Notes: generated by a model from the sequence alone, not told the origin. A stretch of DNA of 64,000 nucleotides from Isosphaera pallida ATCC 43644 (GCF_000186345.1 NC_014962.1:4740450-4804449), one strand, 5' to 3'. Positions 1-9,217 are shown, numbered from the stretch's first letter. Program-made: numbers and translations.

Positions 1-857
1 TAGAGAGTCCCCGCGGTTGGCCCTCACTCCAGTTTGGGTCGCGTTTGCCTTACTTGGCTTGCCTAACCAGCCCATTTCCGATCCTTTCTCTGGATTCAGT
101 TCCGACGGGCCGAAACTCGGCCGTCCGAACCGCTGGGCTCGGTGGGTCCATAGCCGGAATTGTGCATGGAATCGGTCGCTTCGACAATCCCCGTTTGAAT
201 TGACCGAAACCACAGGAGTTCCGACCAACTCCACCAATCTGCCCCCCCCGCGCCGGCGGGAAAGACCTCTCCCAAAGCGCGTCGAGCATCGACTTCTCCG
301 ATAAGGAAAAGTACGATGGCGACGGTTTCGCCTATTCGAGGGATTTTGGGCTTTTGGCTTGACGGACCACTGGATTTGGCTTTAGAGTCAAGAAGGGTAA
401 TCGAGGAGATCACCCTCCAAGATTCCCCAAAATACGTCAACGCCATCGGTTCGAGGATTTAACCTCCCTTCACCAGTCTCCAGCCGGATTGTGTGCAACC
501 ACCATATCGAGGTTGACGCTCGGCCGCGACCGCAGCGTCGTGACGACGGAGTCGGACCCCGCAGGTCTCGATGCGGGATCATCCCGCGCGTGTCGTCATC
601 GCACAAATCGAGCGGGAGCAATTTCCACTCCATCTCACTCATAAAAGATGAGATGAAGATGAGAAGAAGATATGGAGAAGTGAAACCAGCTGGGATGTCG
701 GAGGAATCGGTGGTTTCGACTCGTTGACCTTCCGCAAGCAGTTCGTTGATCGATTGCGCTATCCCTTCACGCTTGTTATCTAGAACCGGTCTGCTCCACC
801 GCGCGCTCGCGTCGGTCGGTATTGACGACTTGCTTCACCCGCGAGGAATCCGCCACC
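1..857. other. Long upstream region with no supported gene
   Basis: No reading frame here has convincing protein character. The short frames on both strands are rich in Arg, Pro and Ser and have no recognisable domain. The stretch holds a nested inverted repeat (541-598) and a purine-rich, lower-GC tract at about 646-690 (repeated GATGA/GAAGA words). It is the leader and promoter region of the repeat-protein gene that begins at 858. I could not place a confident -35/-10 pair. Confidence 0.5.
541..598. other. Nested inverted repeat (hairpin)
   Basis: The arms TGACGAC (541-547) and GTCGTCA (592-598) enclose a second perfect pair, GCGGGAT (573-579) and ATCCCGC (581-587), separated by one base. 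It could be a terminator of an upstream gene outside the window, a structured leader or a protein-binding palindrome. No U-tract follows, so it is not a classic intrinsic terminator. Confidence 0.35.
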
Positions 858-3800
858 ATGTCGCCGAATTCGCCGTCCGAGTTGTCTTTCGAGTCGAATC
901 GTCCCCGCCGCCGTCGCGCTTGGCAACCTCAGCGACGCCTGGCCGCGCTCTCGCCTTCGGCCGGTGTGGTTCGCCGCTTCCGCTCGCTGCCGACCTTCGA
1001 GACGCTCGAATCCAAGACTCTCCTCACCACGTCGGTCGAGTTCCTGGGGGGGACGCTGCTGATTCAAGGCAATACCGCCAACAACGTCATCGAAGTGTCC
1101 ACGTTGGACAACGGACGGATTGAGGTCATGGTGGACGGCCAGCTGCGGACCGCGCCTGGCGGCGGCCCGCTGGCTTCTGAAGTGACCGAGTTGCGGGTGC
1201 TGGGCCGCGCAGGCCGCGACCTGATCGACGTGTCGCGCGTCACCGGCCTGTCCTCCAACGCCGTGGTCGTGCTAGATGGCGGCCAAGACGCCGACACCAT
1301 CCTCGGCGGCCTCGCGGCTGAGCGGATTCTCGGCGGCTCGGGCGACGATGTGATTCTCGGCGGCGACGGTGACGACACCATCCTCGGCGGCTCCGGCGAC
1401 GACTCGATCGAGGGTGGCGACGGTCACGATTACATCGAAGGTGGTACGGGCAACGACACCATCCTCGGCGGCGCAGGCAACGACACCATCTACGGCGGCG
1501 ACGACTCCGACACCATCCTCGGCGGCTCCGGCGACGACTTCCTCGACGGTGGTGACGCCAACGATTCAATCGACGGCGATGCGGGCGACGATACGATCGT
1601 GGCCATCGCGGGTAACAACACCATTGAGGGTGGTCTCGGCAACGACGTCGTCCTCGGCGGCGACGACGATGACTTCATCACCGATATCGACGGCGGCGTC
1701 TTCACCGGCGGCCGGGGCAACGATACCATCCTCGGCGGCTCCGGCGGCAACTTCATCGACGGCGGCTCGGGCGACGATTCCTTGGTGGGCGGCGCAGGCA
1801 ACGACACCATCCTCGGCGGCGCAGGCAACGACACCATCCTCGGCGGCGCAGGCAACGACTCGCTGTTCGGCGGTGACGGTGAGGATCTTATCGAGGGTGG
1901 CGACGGTCACGATAACATCGAAGGTGGTGCCGGCAACGACACCGTCTTCGGCGACGCCGGCGACGACACCATCTTCGGCGACGCCGGCGACGACCTGATT
2001 TACGGCGGCGCGGGCACCGACTCGATCGAGGGTGGCTCCGGCAACGATGTGCTGGATGCTGGTCAACCCGGCACGGTCCGTGAGAACACCAACGACACCC
2101 TGATCGGCGGCGACGGCAACGACACCTTGTTCGGCTCGGACGGGGCCAACTCGCTCCTCGGTGGCGACGGCAACGACCTGATCTTCGGCTTCGGAGGCGA
2201 CGACCTGGTCGATGGCGGTCGGGGTAACGACTCAATCGAGGGCGGCGATGGAGCCGACTTCCTGCGTGGCGGCGAGGGCGATGACACGGTCTTTGGCGGC
2301 GCAGGCAACGACACCATCTTCGGCGGGTTGGGCAACGACTCGCTTGAGGGTGGCGCGGGCAACGACGTGCTGGACGCCGTGGACGAGTTTTCGGACGGCA
2401 CGCCGGATGAAATGAACACCTTGATCGGCGGCGATGGGAACGACTCGTTGTTCGGCTCGCTGGGCGACGACCTGATGGAAGGTGGCGCGGGCGAGGATTT
2501 CCTGGACGCCTACGAAGGTGACGACACCCTCATCGGCGGCGAGGGCAACGACACCCTGCTGGGTGGCGCGGGCAACGACTCAATCGAGGGCGGCTCGGGC
2601 GACGATTCGATCGACGGCGGGTCGGGCGATGATCAAATCGACGATCTGGAAGGGAACAATACCCTGCTGGGCGGCGAGGGCAACGACACCATCTTCGGCG
2701 GGTTGGGCAACGACCTGATTGACGGCGGCTCCGGCGACGACTTCCTCGATGGTGTCGCGGGCAACAACACGATTTTCGGCGGCGACGGCAACGACCTGAT
2801 CTTTGGCGGCGTCGGCAATGATTCGATCGACGGCGGCGCGGGCGACGATACGATCGACGGCGGCGCGGGCGACGATTCGATCGAGGGCGGCTCCGGCGAC
2901 GACTCGATCGACGGCGGGTCGGGCGATGATCAAATCGACGATCTGGAAGGGAACAATACCCTGCTGGGCGGCGAGGGCAACGACACCATCTTCGGCGGGT
3001 TGGGCAACGACCTGATTGACGGCGGCTCCGGCGACGACTTCCTCGATGGTGTCGCGGGCAACAACACGATTTTCGGCGGCGACGGCAACGACCTGATCTT
3101 TGGCGGCGTCGGCAATGATTCGATCGACGGCGGCGCGGGCGACGATACGATCGACGGCGGCGCGGGTGACGACGTGCTGTTTGGTGGTCCCGGCAACGAC
3201 TCGATCCTAGGTGGCGAGGGCGATGACCTGATCCATACGTCTTCGCCCGACGATCCTGGCTCACCTGAGGAGGTCAACACTGCGCGTGGCGGTGAAGGCA
3301 ACGATACCATCGTGGGCAGTGTAGGCCGCGACTTCCTCGACGGCGGGTTGGGTCAGGATTCGCTCATTGGTGGCGACGGTGACGACACCATCTTCGCTGG
3401 TGACGGGGACGACCTGGTCGATGGCGGTCGGGGCAACGACCTCCTTGAGGGTGGGTTAGGCAACGACTTCCTGCGTGGCGGCGAGGGCGATGACACGGTC
3501 TTGGGCAACTTCGGCGACGACACGCTCTTTGGCGGGTTGGGCAACGACTCGATCGAGGGCGGTCCCGGCAACGACTTGATCCGAGCGGTGGATGAGTTCT
3601 CGGATGGACCAGCGTTAGCGAATGAGTCGAACACAATTTTCGGCGGCGACGGCGACGATACGATCATCGGCTCGAATGGTCCCGACCTGATCGATGGCGG
3701 GTTGGGTCAGGATTCGCTCATTGGTGGCGACGGTGACGACACCATCTTCGCTGGTGACGGGGACGACCTGGTCGATGGCGGTCGGGGCAACGACCTCCTT

Positions 3801-6503
3801 GAGGGTGGGTTAGGCAACGACTTCCTGCGTGGCGGCGAGGGCGATGACACGGTCTTGGGCAACTTCGGCGACGACACGCTCTTTGGCGGGTTGGGCAACG
3901 ACTCGATCGAGGGCGGTCCCGGCAACGACTTGATCCGAGCGGTGGATGAGTTCTCGGATGGACCAGCGTTAGCGAATGAGTCGAACACAATTTTCGGCGG
4001 CGACGGCGACGATACGATCATCGGCTCGAATGGTCCCGACCTGATCGATGGCGGGTTGGGTCAGGATTCGCTCATTGGTGGCGACGGTGACGACACCCTC
4101 ATCGGCGGCGCGGGCAACAACACCCTGTTGGGTGGCGCGGGCAACGACTCGATCGAGGGCGGCGACGGCGACGATTCGATCGACGGCGGCTCCGGCGACG
4201 ACTTCCTCGATGGTGTCGCGGGCAATAACACGATTTTTGGCGGCGACGGCGACGATACAATTTTTGGCGGCGACGGCGACGATTCGATCGACGGCGGCAT
4301 GGGTAACGATCGGGTCGAGGGCGGCGACGGCGACGATTTGATCGACGGCGGCGATGGCAACGACACGATCTTCGGCGGCATGGGGCGCGACACCATTTTG
4401 GGTGGCATGGGCGACGATACGCTCGACGGCGGCTTGGGCGAGGATTTCCTCGACGGCGGCGACGGCGAGGATCGTCTAGTTGATCCCGACCAAGCCACTC
4501 TTCTTGGAGGCGCGGGCAACGACACGATCACGGGGGCGGGCGCTCCGATCTTCGCCGACGGCGGGTCGGGCGACGACCTGATCGTGGGCGGCAATGGTAA
4601 CGACACCCTGTGGGGCGGTCTCGGCAGCGACACCCTATTTGGTCGTGGCGGCGACGACTTGATCTTCGGCTTCCAGCCCGGCGACCTCGGCGACGATTCG
4701 CCCAACCTCATCCACGGCGACGACGGCAACGATACCCTGGTGGGGTCCGACGGGCGCGACACGATCCGGGGCGGCGCGGGCAACGATACGATCGAGGGGC
4801 TTGGAGGTGACGACTCCCTCGAGGGCAACGCTGGCGACGACTTGATCGAAGGCGGCGCAGGCAACGACCTGATTGAAGGCGGCGACGGTGACGACCGCCT
4901 TTATGGTCACACCACCACTTCCGCAGGCGATCCCGATCAGTCCGACACCTTGATCGGCAGCGACGGCAATGATTTGCTAGCCGGCTCGGATGGTCCCGAC
5001 CTGCTCGACGGCGGTGCGGGTGACGACGCCCTCTTTGGCAACGGCGGCAACGACACCATCGTGGGCGGCAACGGTAACGACTCGATCTCCGGCGGCGCGG
5101 GCGACGACCTGATTTACACCGTCGCGCCCGACGATCCCGGCATCCCCGGCGAAATCAACGCCGCTCGGGGCGACGCGGGCAACGACACCTTGATCGGTGG
5201 GGCCAGCGACGAGCTGCTCGACGGCGGCGCGGGCGACGATACGATCGACGGCGGCGCGGGTGACGACGTGCTGTTTGGTGGTCCCGGCAACGACTCGATC
5301 CTAGGTGGCGAGGGCGATGACCTGATCCATACGTCTTCGCCCGACGATCCTGGCTCACCTGAGGAGGTCAACACTGCGCGTGGCGGCGAAGGCAACGACA
5401 CCATCGTGGGCAGTGTGGGCCGCGACTTCCTCGACGGCGGGTTGGGTCAGGATTCGCTCATTGGTGGCGACGGTGACGACACCATCTTCGCTGGTGACGG
5501 GGACGACCTGGTCGATGGCGGTCGGGGCAACGACCTCCTTGAGGGTGGGTTAGGCAACGACTTCCTGCGTGGCGGCGAGGGCGATGACACGGTCTTGGGC
5601 AACTTCGGCGACGACACGCTCTTTGGCGGGTTGGGCAACGACTCGATCGAGGGCGGTCCCGGCAACGACTTGATCCGAGCGGTGGATGAGTTCTCGGATG
5701 GACCAGCGTTAGCGAATGAGTCGAACACAATTTTCGGCGGCGACGGCGACGATACGATCATCGGCTCGAATGGTCCCGACCTGATCGATGGCGGGTTGGG
5801 TCAGGATTCGCTCATTGGTGGCGACGGTGACGACACCATCTTCGCTGGTGACGGGGACGACCTGGTCGATGGCGGTCGGGGCAACGACTCAATCGAGGGC
5901 GGCGAGGGAGCCGACTTCCTGCGTGGCGGCGAGGGCGACGATACGGTCTTGGGCGGCGCGGGCAACGACACCATCTACGGCGGGTTGGGCAACGACTCGC
6001 TTGAGGGTGGCGCGGGCAACGACGTGCTGGACGCGGTGGACGAGTTTTCGGACGGCACGCCGGATGAAATGAACACCTTGATTGGTGGCGAGGGGAACGA
6101 CTCGTTGTTCGGCTCGCAGGGCGGCGACCTGATGGAGGGCGGCGCGGGCGAGGATTTCCTGGACGCCTACGAAGGTGACGACACCCTGATCGGCGGCGAC
6201 GGCAACGACACCCTGTTGGGTGGCAACGGCGACGATGCGCTGGATGGCGGTCCAGGCCTGGATGAGGTCAACGGCAACGCGGGCGACGACATCGTCTTCG
6301 GCGGTTACGACGACCTCCCCGACACCCTGGTGGGTGGTCCCGGCAACGACCTGTTCTTCCTGGTCGCTGGGTTCGAGGATCAGGACCTTCGTCCGGATTT
6401 CAACCCCATCACGGATCAGGCACAGGTCATCCCGTTCGTGCCACCAACCCCGGAAAACCCTCGTCCGACTCCTTTGCCGTTGGAACCCACCACCGAGTTC
6501 TGA
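858..6503 (+). CDS. Giant RTX-like (hemolysin-type) Asp/Gly repeat protein, LEPR-XLL-type N-terminus
   Basis: About 1881 residues, presumed cell-surface or secreted. The ATG at 858 is chosen because GAGGAA lies 10 bases upstream; the frame extends to a TTG at 822 without support. Residues about 1-46 are Arg/Ser-rich and are followed by FETLESKTLLTT (47-58), which matches the LEPR-XLL-type motif found at the N-terminus of large planctomycete extracellular proteins. From about residue 130 to 1830 the protein is an almost unbroken series of nonapeptides of the form GGxGxDxLx, the calcium-binding beta-roll repeat. Short acidic linkers interrupt the series at irregular intervals, for example AVDEFSDGTPDEMNT. 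The tail is Pro-rich. Large segments are duplicated nearly identically at DNA level. No catalytic domain is visible, and no type I secretion genes are nearby. A structural, adhesive or calcium-binding role is inference. Confidence 0.93.
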   Translation: MSPNSPSELSFESNRPRRRRAWQPQRRLAALSPSAGVVRRFRSLPTFETLESKTLLTTSVEFLGGTLLIQGNTANNVIEVSTLDNGRIEVMVDGQLRTAPGGGPLASEVTELRVLGRAGRDLIDVSRVTGLSSNAVVVLDGGQDADTILGGLAAERILGGSGDDVILGGDGDDTILGGSGDDSIEGGDGHDYIEGGTGNDTILGGAGNDTIYGGDDSDTILGGSGDDFLDGGDANDSIDGDAGDDTIVAIAGNNTIEGGLGNDVVLGGDDDDFITDIDGGVFTGGRGNDTILGGSGGNFIDGGSGDDSLVGGAGNDTILGGAGNDTILGGAGNDSLFGGDGEDLIEGGDGHDNIEGGAGNDTVFGDAGDDTIFGDAGDDLIYGGAGTDSIEGGSGNDVLDAGQPGTVRENTNDTLIGGDGNDTLFGSDGANSLLGGDGNDLIFGFGGDDLVDGGRGNDSIEGGDGADFLRGGEGDDTVFGGAGNDTIFGGLGNDSLEGGAGNDVLDAVDEFSDGTPDEMNTLIGGDGNDSLFGSLGDDLMEGGAGEDFLDAYEGDDTLIGGEGNDTLLGGAGNDSIEGGSGDDSIDGGSGDDQIDDLEGNNTLLGGEGNDTIFGGLGNDLIDGGSGDDFLDGVAGNNTIFGGDGNDLIFGGVGNDSIDGGAGDDTIDGGAGDDSIEGGSGDDSIDGGSGDDQIDDLEGNNTLLGGEGNDTIFGGLGNDLIDGGSGDDFLDGVAGNNTIFGGDGNDLIFGGVGNDSIDGGAGDDTIDGGAGDDVLFGGPGNDSILGGEGDDLIHTSSPDDPGSPEEVNTARGGEGNDTIVGSVGRDFLDGGLGQDSLIGGDGDDTIFAGDGDDLVDGGRGNDLLEGGLGNDFLRGGEGDDTVLGNFGDDTLFGGLGNDSIEGGPGNDLIRAVDEFSDGPALANESNTIFGGDGDDTIIGSNGPDLIDGGLGQDSLIGGDGDDTIFAGDGDDLVDGGRGNDLLEGGLGNDFLRGGEGDDTVLGNFGDDTLFGGLGNDSIEGGPGNDLIRAVDEFSDGPALANESNTIFGGDGDDTIIGSNGPDLIDGGLGQDSLIGGDGDDTLIGGAGNNTLLGGAGNDSIEGGDGDDSIDGGSGDDFLDGVAGNNTIFGGDGDDTIFGGDGDDSIDGGMGNDRVEGGDGDDLIDGGDGNDTIFGGMGRDTILGGMGDDTLDGGLGEDFLDGGDGEDRLVDPDQATLLGGAGNDTITGAGAPIFADGGSGDDLIVGGNGNDTLWGGLGSDTLFGRGGDDLIFGFQPGDLGDDSPNLIHGDDGNDTLVGSDGRDTIRGGAGNDTIEGLGGDDSLEGNAGDDLIEGGAGNDLIEGGDGDDRLYGHTTTSAGDPDQSDTLIGSDGNDLLAGSDGPDLLDGGAGDDALFGNGGNDTIVGGNGNDSISGGAGDDLIYTVAPDDPGIPGEINAARGDAGNDTLIGGASDELLDGGAGDDTIDGGAGDDVLFGGPGNDSILGGEGDDLIHTSSPDDPGSPEEVNTARGGEGNDTIVGSVGRDFLDGGLGQDSLIGGDGDDTIFAGDGDDLVDGGRGNDLLEGGLGNDFLRGGEGDDTVLGNFGDDTLFGGLGNDSIEGGPGNDLIRAVDEFSDGPALANESNTIFGGDGDDTIIGSNGPDLIDGGLGQDSLIGGDGDDTIFAGDGDDLVDGGRGNDSIEGGEGADFLRGGEGDDTVLGGAGNDTIYGGLGNDSLEGGAGNDVLDAVDEFSDGTPDEMNTLIGGEGNDSLFGSQGGDLMEGGAGEDFLDAYEGDDTLIGGDGNDTLLGGNGDDALDGGPGLDEVNGNAGDDIVFGGYDDLPDTLVGGPGNDLFFLVAGFEDQDLRPDFNPITDQAQVIPFVPPTPENPRPTPLPLEPTTEF
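2205..2530 (+). repeat. Dispersed intragenic repeat with a diverged partner at 5862-6187
   Basis: At offset 3657 the block DLVDGGRGNDSIEGG through AGEDFLDAYEGDDTLIGG recurs near the 3' end of the gene. There are scattered substitutions (for example D/E, F/L and F/Y), so this copy is older than the 297- and 354-bp duplications. Confidence 0.75.
2584..3177 (+). repeat. Tandem 297-bp duplication inside the RTX gene
   Basis: The segment from 2584 is repeated from 2881 with an exact offset of 297 bases, equal to 99 residues or 11 nonapeptides. The copies share long identical runs including synonymous positions (for example the codons for GSGDDQIDDLEGNNTLLGG), so the duplication is recent or kept uniform by recombination. 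Confidence 0.9.
3125..3795 (+). repeat. Dispersed intragenic repeat, copy 1 (partner 5219-5889)
   Basis: About 670 bases recur 2094 bases downstream at 5219-5889. I saw only about three differences, all silent third-position changes (such as GGT/GGC and GTA/GTG near 3291-3324). The block contains the linker HTSSPDDPGSPEEVNTA and one 354-bp unit. Confidence 0.85.
3342..4049 (+). repeat. Tandem 354-bp duplication inside the RTX gene
   Basis: Two adjacent copies start at 3342 and 3696 and appear identical by eye. The unit is 118 residues: nonapeptides plus one linker (AVDEFSDGPALANESNT). A third copy lies at 5436-5789. Confidence 0.9.
5219..5889 (+). repeat. Dispersed intragenic repeat, copy 2 (partner 3125-3795)
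   Basis: This is the downstream copy at offset 2094. Its right edge lies where GACCTCCTTGAG in the first copy becomes GACTCAATCGAG. From there the sequence instead resembles the block at 2205-2530. Confidence 0.85.
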
Positions 6504-6556
6504 CCGTTTGAAAACGACCTCGTTTCAAGTTTCAAGTGTAAGTGGGTTGGGTTGAA

Positions 6557-6617
6557 TGACGGAGGATGACCAGGACGGCGCGACCTTCCTGGTGTCATCC
6601 TCCGTTCACCCATTTTT
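6557..6617 (+). terminator. Probable intrinsic terminator of the RTX gene
   Basis: Fifty bases after the stop codon, ACGGAGGATGA...CCAGGA (6559-6575) pairs with TCCTGG...TCATCCTCCGT (6587-6605), with a small bulge. The hairpin is followed by a TTTTT run at 6613-6617. Confidence 0.7.
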
Positions 6618-6984
6618 AGGGGTACGCGACATGTCATTCCACCGTGCCGATTGACGGCGTGGGTTCCCCGACTCCGGTGAGGTCGGGGATCACAGAATCG
6701 GTTGAGACCAAGTCGTGTCCCTCCTCACGGACCTTGGTTGAAATGACTCGGGTGATGGTCGGCACCACCCGGTTGGAAGCGGATCACGTCCCAACCATTG
6801 GTTTTCGGTTGGGACGACCTGGATGAGGGTTGGTTGGCCCAGACGAACCGAAACGACGAGACACGGTTGCCAGCCGCCGCGACCAACCGTGTTGTGAAAT
6901 GGAATCGGTGGGATCGAATGGGGAAATGGTGCTGGACGCTCAATTGCTGAACGTCCAGCACGAGCCTGGACGTTCGCGTTAGCG
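6618..6984. other. Convergent intergenic region with a perfect hairpin
   Basis: No supported gene. GTGCTGGACG (6929-6938) pairs perfectly with CGTCCAGCAC (6952-6961) across a 13-base loop, just beyond the 3' end of the minus-strand gene that ends at 6985. It may terminate that gene, although its T-tract is weak. The motif CTGGACGTT recurs immediately after it. Confidence 0.4.
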
Positions 6985-7653
6985 TCAAGGCATGATCCAT
7001 CCGCCGGTCCAGAGCGTTCTAGGGTCGTTGGGAACGCGGTCGAACCGGGCGCGGCGATGGCCGGCGCGATCGAGTTGCAACATCTCGACGGCGTAAACCA
7101 CGATCCGCACCGCGGCGAAGTGGGCGCGACCGGGCTGTACCTCCTCGCGAGTGAGACGATCGCCCCGCTCCAACACCCAGGCGGGCAGGTTGGGGTCGGG
7201 CGTGTCGGATTCCACTGGCGTGCCGGGAGGATGACCGCCCAAGTAGCCCCGCAAACTCAGGGGGGACGACTCGTTCCAGAGCGCCTCGGCCACCGCGTCG
7301 GCGCGATGGATCGTCGCGCGTCCGGCCAACCGAATCTGGAGACGTTCCCGGCGATCGTACCCCAACCACTCGACCGCCGGATCGGCCTCGATCTGGGCGA
7401 TCTTGGGACTGCGGGCATCGGTGTGGATCGTCAAGGCGGCCGCGTCCCGCTCGACCCGGCGCAGGATCACGGTTCGCAATCCGAAGGGGTCGCCTCCCGG
7501 AACGCGCGAGGTGGCGAAGACTCCCTCGCGCCAGGGGGCGTCGGGCTGATTGACCGACCGCTCTAGGCGGTCCCATACCATCTGCCACACCACAGCTAAC
7601 TCGCCCGCGATCGGTCTTGTCGTCGGTCTGGTCGAGTCGTGGGGGTGAGTCAT
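6985..7653 (-). CDS. Pyridoxamine 5'-phosphate oxidase-like FMN-binding protein
   Basis: About 222 residues. The fold signature of the PNPOx split-barrel family is visible: a strand and loop LRTVILRRVE, then HTDARSPKIAQIEADP, then WLGYDRRERLQIRLAGRATIH. In this family these segments bind FMN phosphate and form the barrel. The C-terminal half matches the Alr4036-type branch, with a WNESSPLSLRGYLG segment. The ATG at 7653 is preferred: the frame runs on to a TTG at 7770, but that would overlap the upstream gene. The substrate is unknown; the family includes pyridoxamine oxidases, heme-degrading proteins and F420- or FMN-dependent reductases. It follows the metallopeptidase gene by 91 bases on the same strand. 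Confidence 0.8.
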   Translation of the reverse strand: MTHPHDSTRPTTRPIAGELAVVWQMVWDRLERSVNQPDAPWREGVFATSRVPGGDPFGLRTVILRRVERDAAALTIHTDARSPKIAQIEADPAVEWLGYDRRERLQIRLAGRATIHRADAVAEALWNESSPLSLRGYLGGHPPGTPVESDTPDPNLPAWVLERGDRLTREEVQPGRAHFAAVRIVVYAVEMLQLDRAGHRRARFDRVPNDPRTLWTGGWIMP

Positions 7654-7744
7654 GGGATGTTCAAGCTCGCCGGCACAAGGAGGATCGGGGTTAGGCGGAA
7701 GGGGGGGGAATAAGAAACACGCCTTCGCGCAATGGGGTGGGGGG

Positions 7745-9217
7745 TCAACGACCGCGTTGTTCGCGTTCAAGTTCCACCCGTTTGGTTTGCAGCCAGGTCA
7801 ACCAGTCGCGTTCAAGTTGGTCAATCTCCTTGCCGAACCATTCGCGGCAGCGTTCCGGGTCGGTCATGTCGGTGGAGCCAGTGTTGCGGAAATGGGCCAA
7901 CGCCTTGGCGAATCCCGGCTTCATGGCGGGATCGTCCAGCAGCCAATCGACCACCAGCTTGGCTTGGGGATAGTTGGGGATGCCGATGGGTTTGCCGTTG
8001 AGCAAGGTCGCCAGCGGAACCCGGCGGTTGCGGTCGTTGAGCATTTGATCGACCCGGCGGCGGATGTCCTCGCGGGTGAACTCGAGTTGATACCGCACCG
8101 CCAGACCTTCCATCAGCCACTCGCCCTGGTTAGCGATCCCCAGACACTGATGCAATAGCGCATGGTTAGTTTCATGAACGTAAGTGGCGCGAACCCGATC
8201 GGGCGGCGTATCTACTGAGGCGGTGGCGACCCCTAGCGCCGAGAATCCCTGAGCCTGGGGCGGATCGATGATCCCTAGATATTTGCCGGCGAACCGCGGC
8301 CAGAACGCCCGGTATTCCTCGGGGCTACGGAAGATGAGCAACGGCACGGGGCGACTCGGATCGGGCAGGCCGGGAAAGTCCCGTTTGACCGCTCGGCGCA
8401 TCGCTTCCAGGGCATCCAGCACCTTGGGACCATCCACGGCCGCCACGTCGGTCAGCACCACGAACGGCGAGCCGGCCCGCTGGTGGCGATGAATCCGATT
8501 GAGGTTTTCCGGGCCGAAGGCCCAACCGGCCAATTCCTCCAGGTCGAGATAGGCCGCGCCGGGACGATCGCCCCGGATCAACTCGATGTGGTCGAGCTCG
8601 ATCTCGCCGGGGGTGCGGAACCAGAACCCCAGCAATTCAACCTGTTCCCACTCGGGAGCCAGGCCGCCGCCGTCGCGGAAGTCGTTCAGCTTTAACTCGA
8701 CCTGTTGCCAGCCGGGACGGTCGAGCGTGAGTTTACGCCACCACCAAGCGCGTCGTCCTCCCTCGTAGAACCGGACCTCCAGCACCACCGGCTCTTGGTC
8801 GGCGGAGCGGGGCCGCACCCAAAACCGTAGCAGGCCACAATCGGCCAACGCGGGACGCTCCTTGACTTGGTCAGCCTCGACGAGCCGTCGGGCCGCGACC
8901 GTGCCCGGCCGCGCTACGATCCGTAACGCCCGACCCGCCACCGCCGTTCGCGCTTGGTCGCGGGTCTCGGGCGCGACCTGCTCCAGCGACTCGACCTCGA
9001 CCGGCTCCAAGGCCAACTGAATCGACCCAGCGGCGGTCCAGAATCGCCTGAGTCCGCCCTCGACCCGAACATCGAAGTCCTCAAGGAACTCGACGCGCCG
9101 CTGCTTTGCGGGCGGTTCCTGAGCGCGAGAGGTCGAAAGCGTCCCCATCGCGTGGATCAGTACCCATCCGACCAGGATCATTGAAAGCGGTCGCGTGTGG
9201 CTTCGACGCAATCGCAT
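7745..9217 (-). CDS. Secreted HExxH metallopeptidase-like protein
   Basis: About 490 residues. The ATG at 9217 has GGAGA about 11 bases upstream and begins a signal peptide (MRLRRSHTRPLSMILVGWVL, cleavage likely near SRAQE). Residues about 35-230 look like a beta-sandwich binding domain (WQQVELKLNDF, LDHIELIRGDRPG). The C-terminal part has H348-E-T-N-H352 and then E370 in WLMEGLAV, which is the HExxH...E ligand pattern of gluzincin (peptidase MA-like or DUF1570-like) metallopeptidases. It is probably active outside the cytoplasm; the substrate is unknown. It is divergent from the secreted transglutaminase-like gene at 9471, and the two share a 253-base promoter region. Confidence 0.75.
   Translation of the reverse strand: MRLRRSHTRPLSMILVGWVLIHAMGTLSTSRAQEPPAKQRRVEFLEDFDVRVEGGLRRFWTAAGSIQLALEPVEVESLEQVAPETRDQARTAVAGRALRIVARPGTVAARRLVEADQVKERPALADCGLLRFWVRPRSADQEPVVLEVRFYEGGRRAWWWRKLTLDRPGWQQVELKLNDFRDGGGLAPEWEQVELLGFWFRTPGEIELDHIELIRGDRPGAAYLDLEELAGWAFGPENLNRIHRHQRAGSPFVVLTDVAAVDGPKVLDALEAMRRAVKRDFPGLPDPSRPVPLLIFRSPEEYRAFWPRFAGKYLGIIDPPQAQGFSALGVATASVDTPPDRVRATYVHETNHALLHQCLGIANQGEWLMEGLAVRYQLEFTREDIRRRVDQMLNDRNRRVPLATLLNGKPIGIPNYPQAKLVVDWLLDDPAMKPGFAKALAHFRNTGSTDMTDPERCREWFGKEIDQLERDWLTWLQTKRVELEREQRGR

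Noticed and set aside
1240-6072. Many long open frames on both strands across the RTX gene, rich in Arg, Pro, Ser or Thr
   Set aside because: They are shadows of the highly periodic GC-rich repeats, with compositions no ordinary protein has and identical copies wherever the DNA is duplicated.
1340-6250. Periodic repeats that could be mistaken for a CRISPR array or minisatellite
   Set aside because: The period is 27 bases in frame, encodes the GGxGxDxLx nonapeptide throughout, and has no unique spacers.
6644-6826. Small frame in the convergent region after the RTX gene
   Set aside because: No ribosome-binding site, no recognisable protein features, and it lies between a terminator and a convergent gene end.
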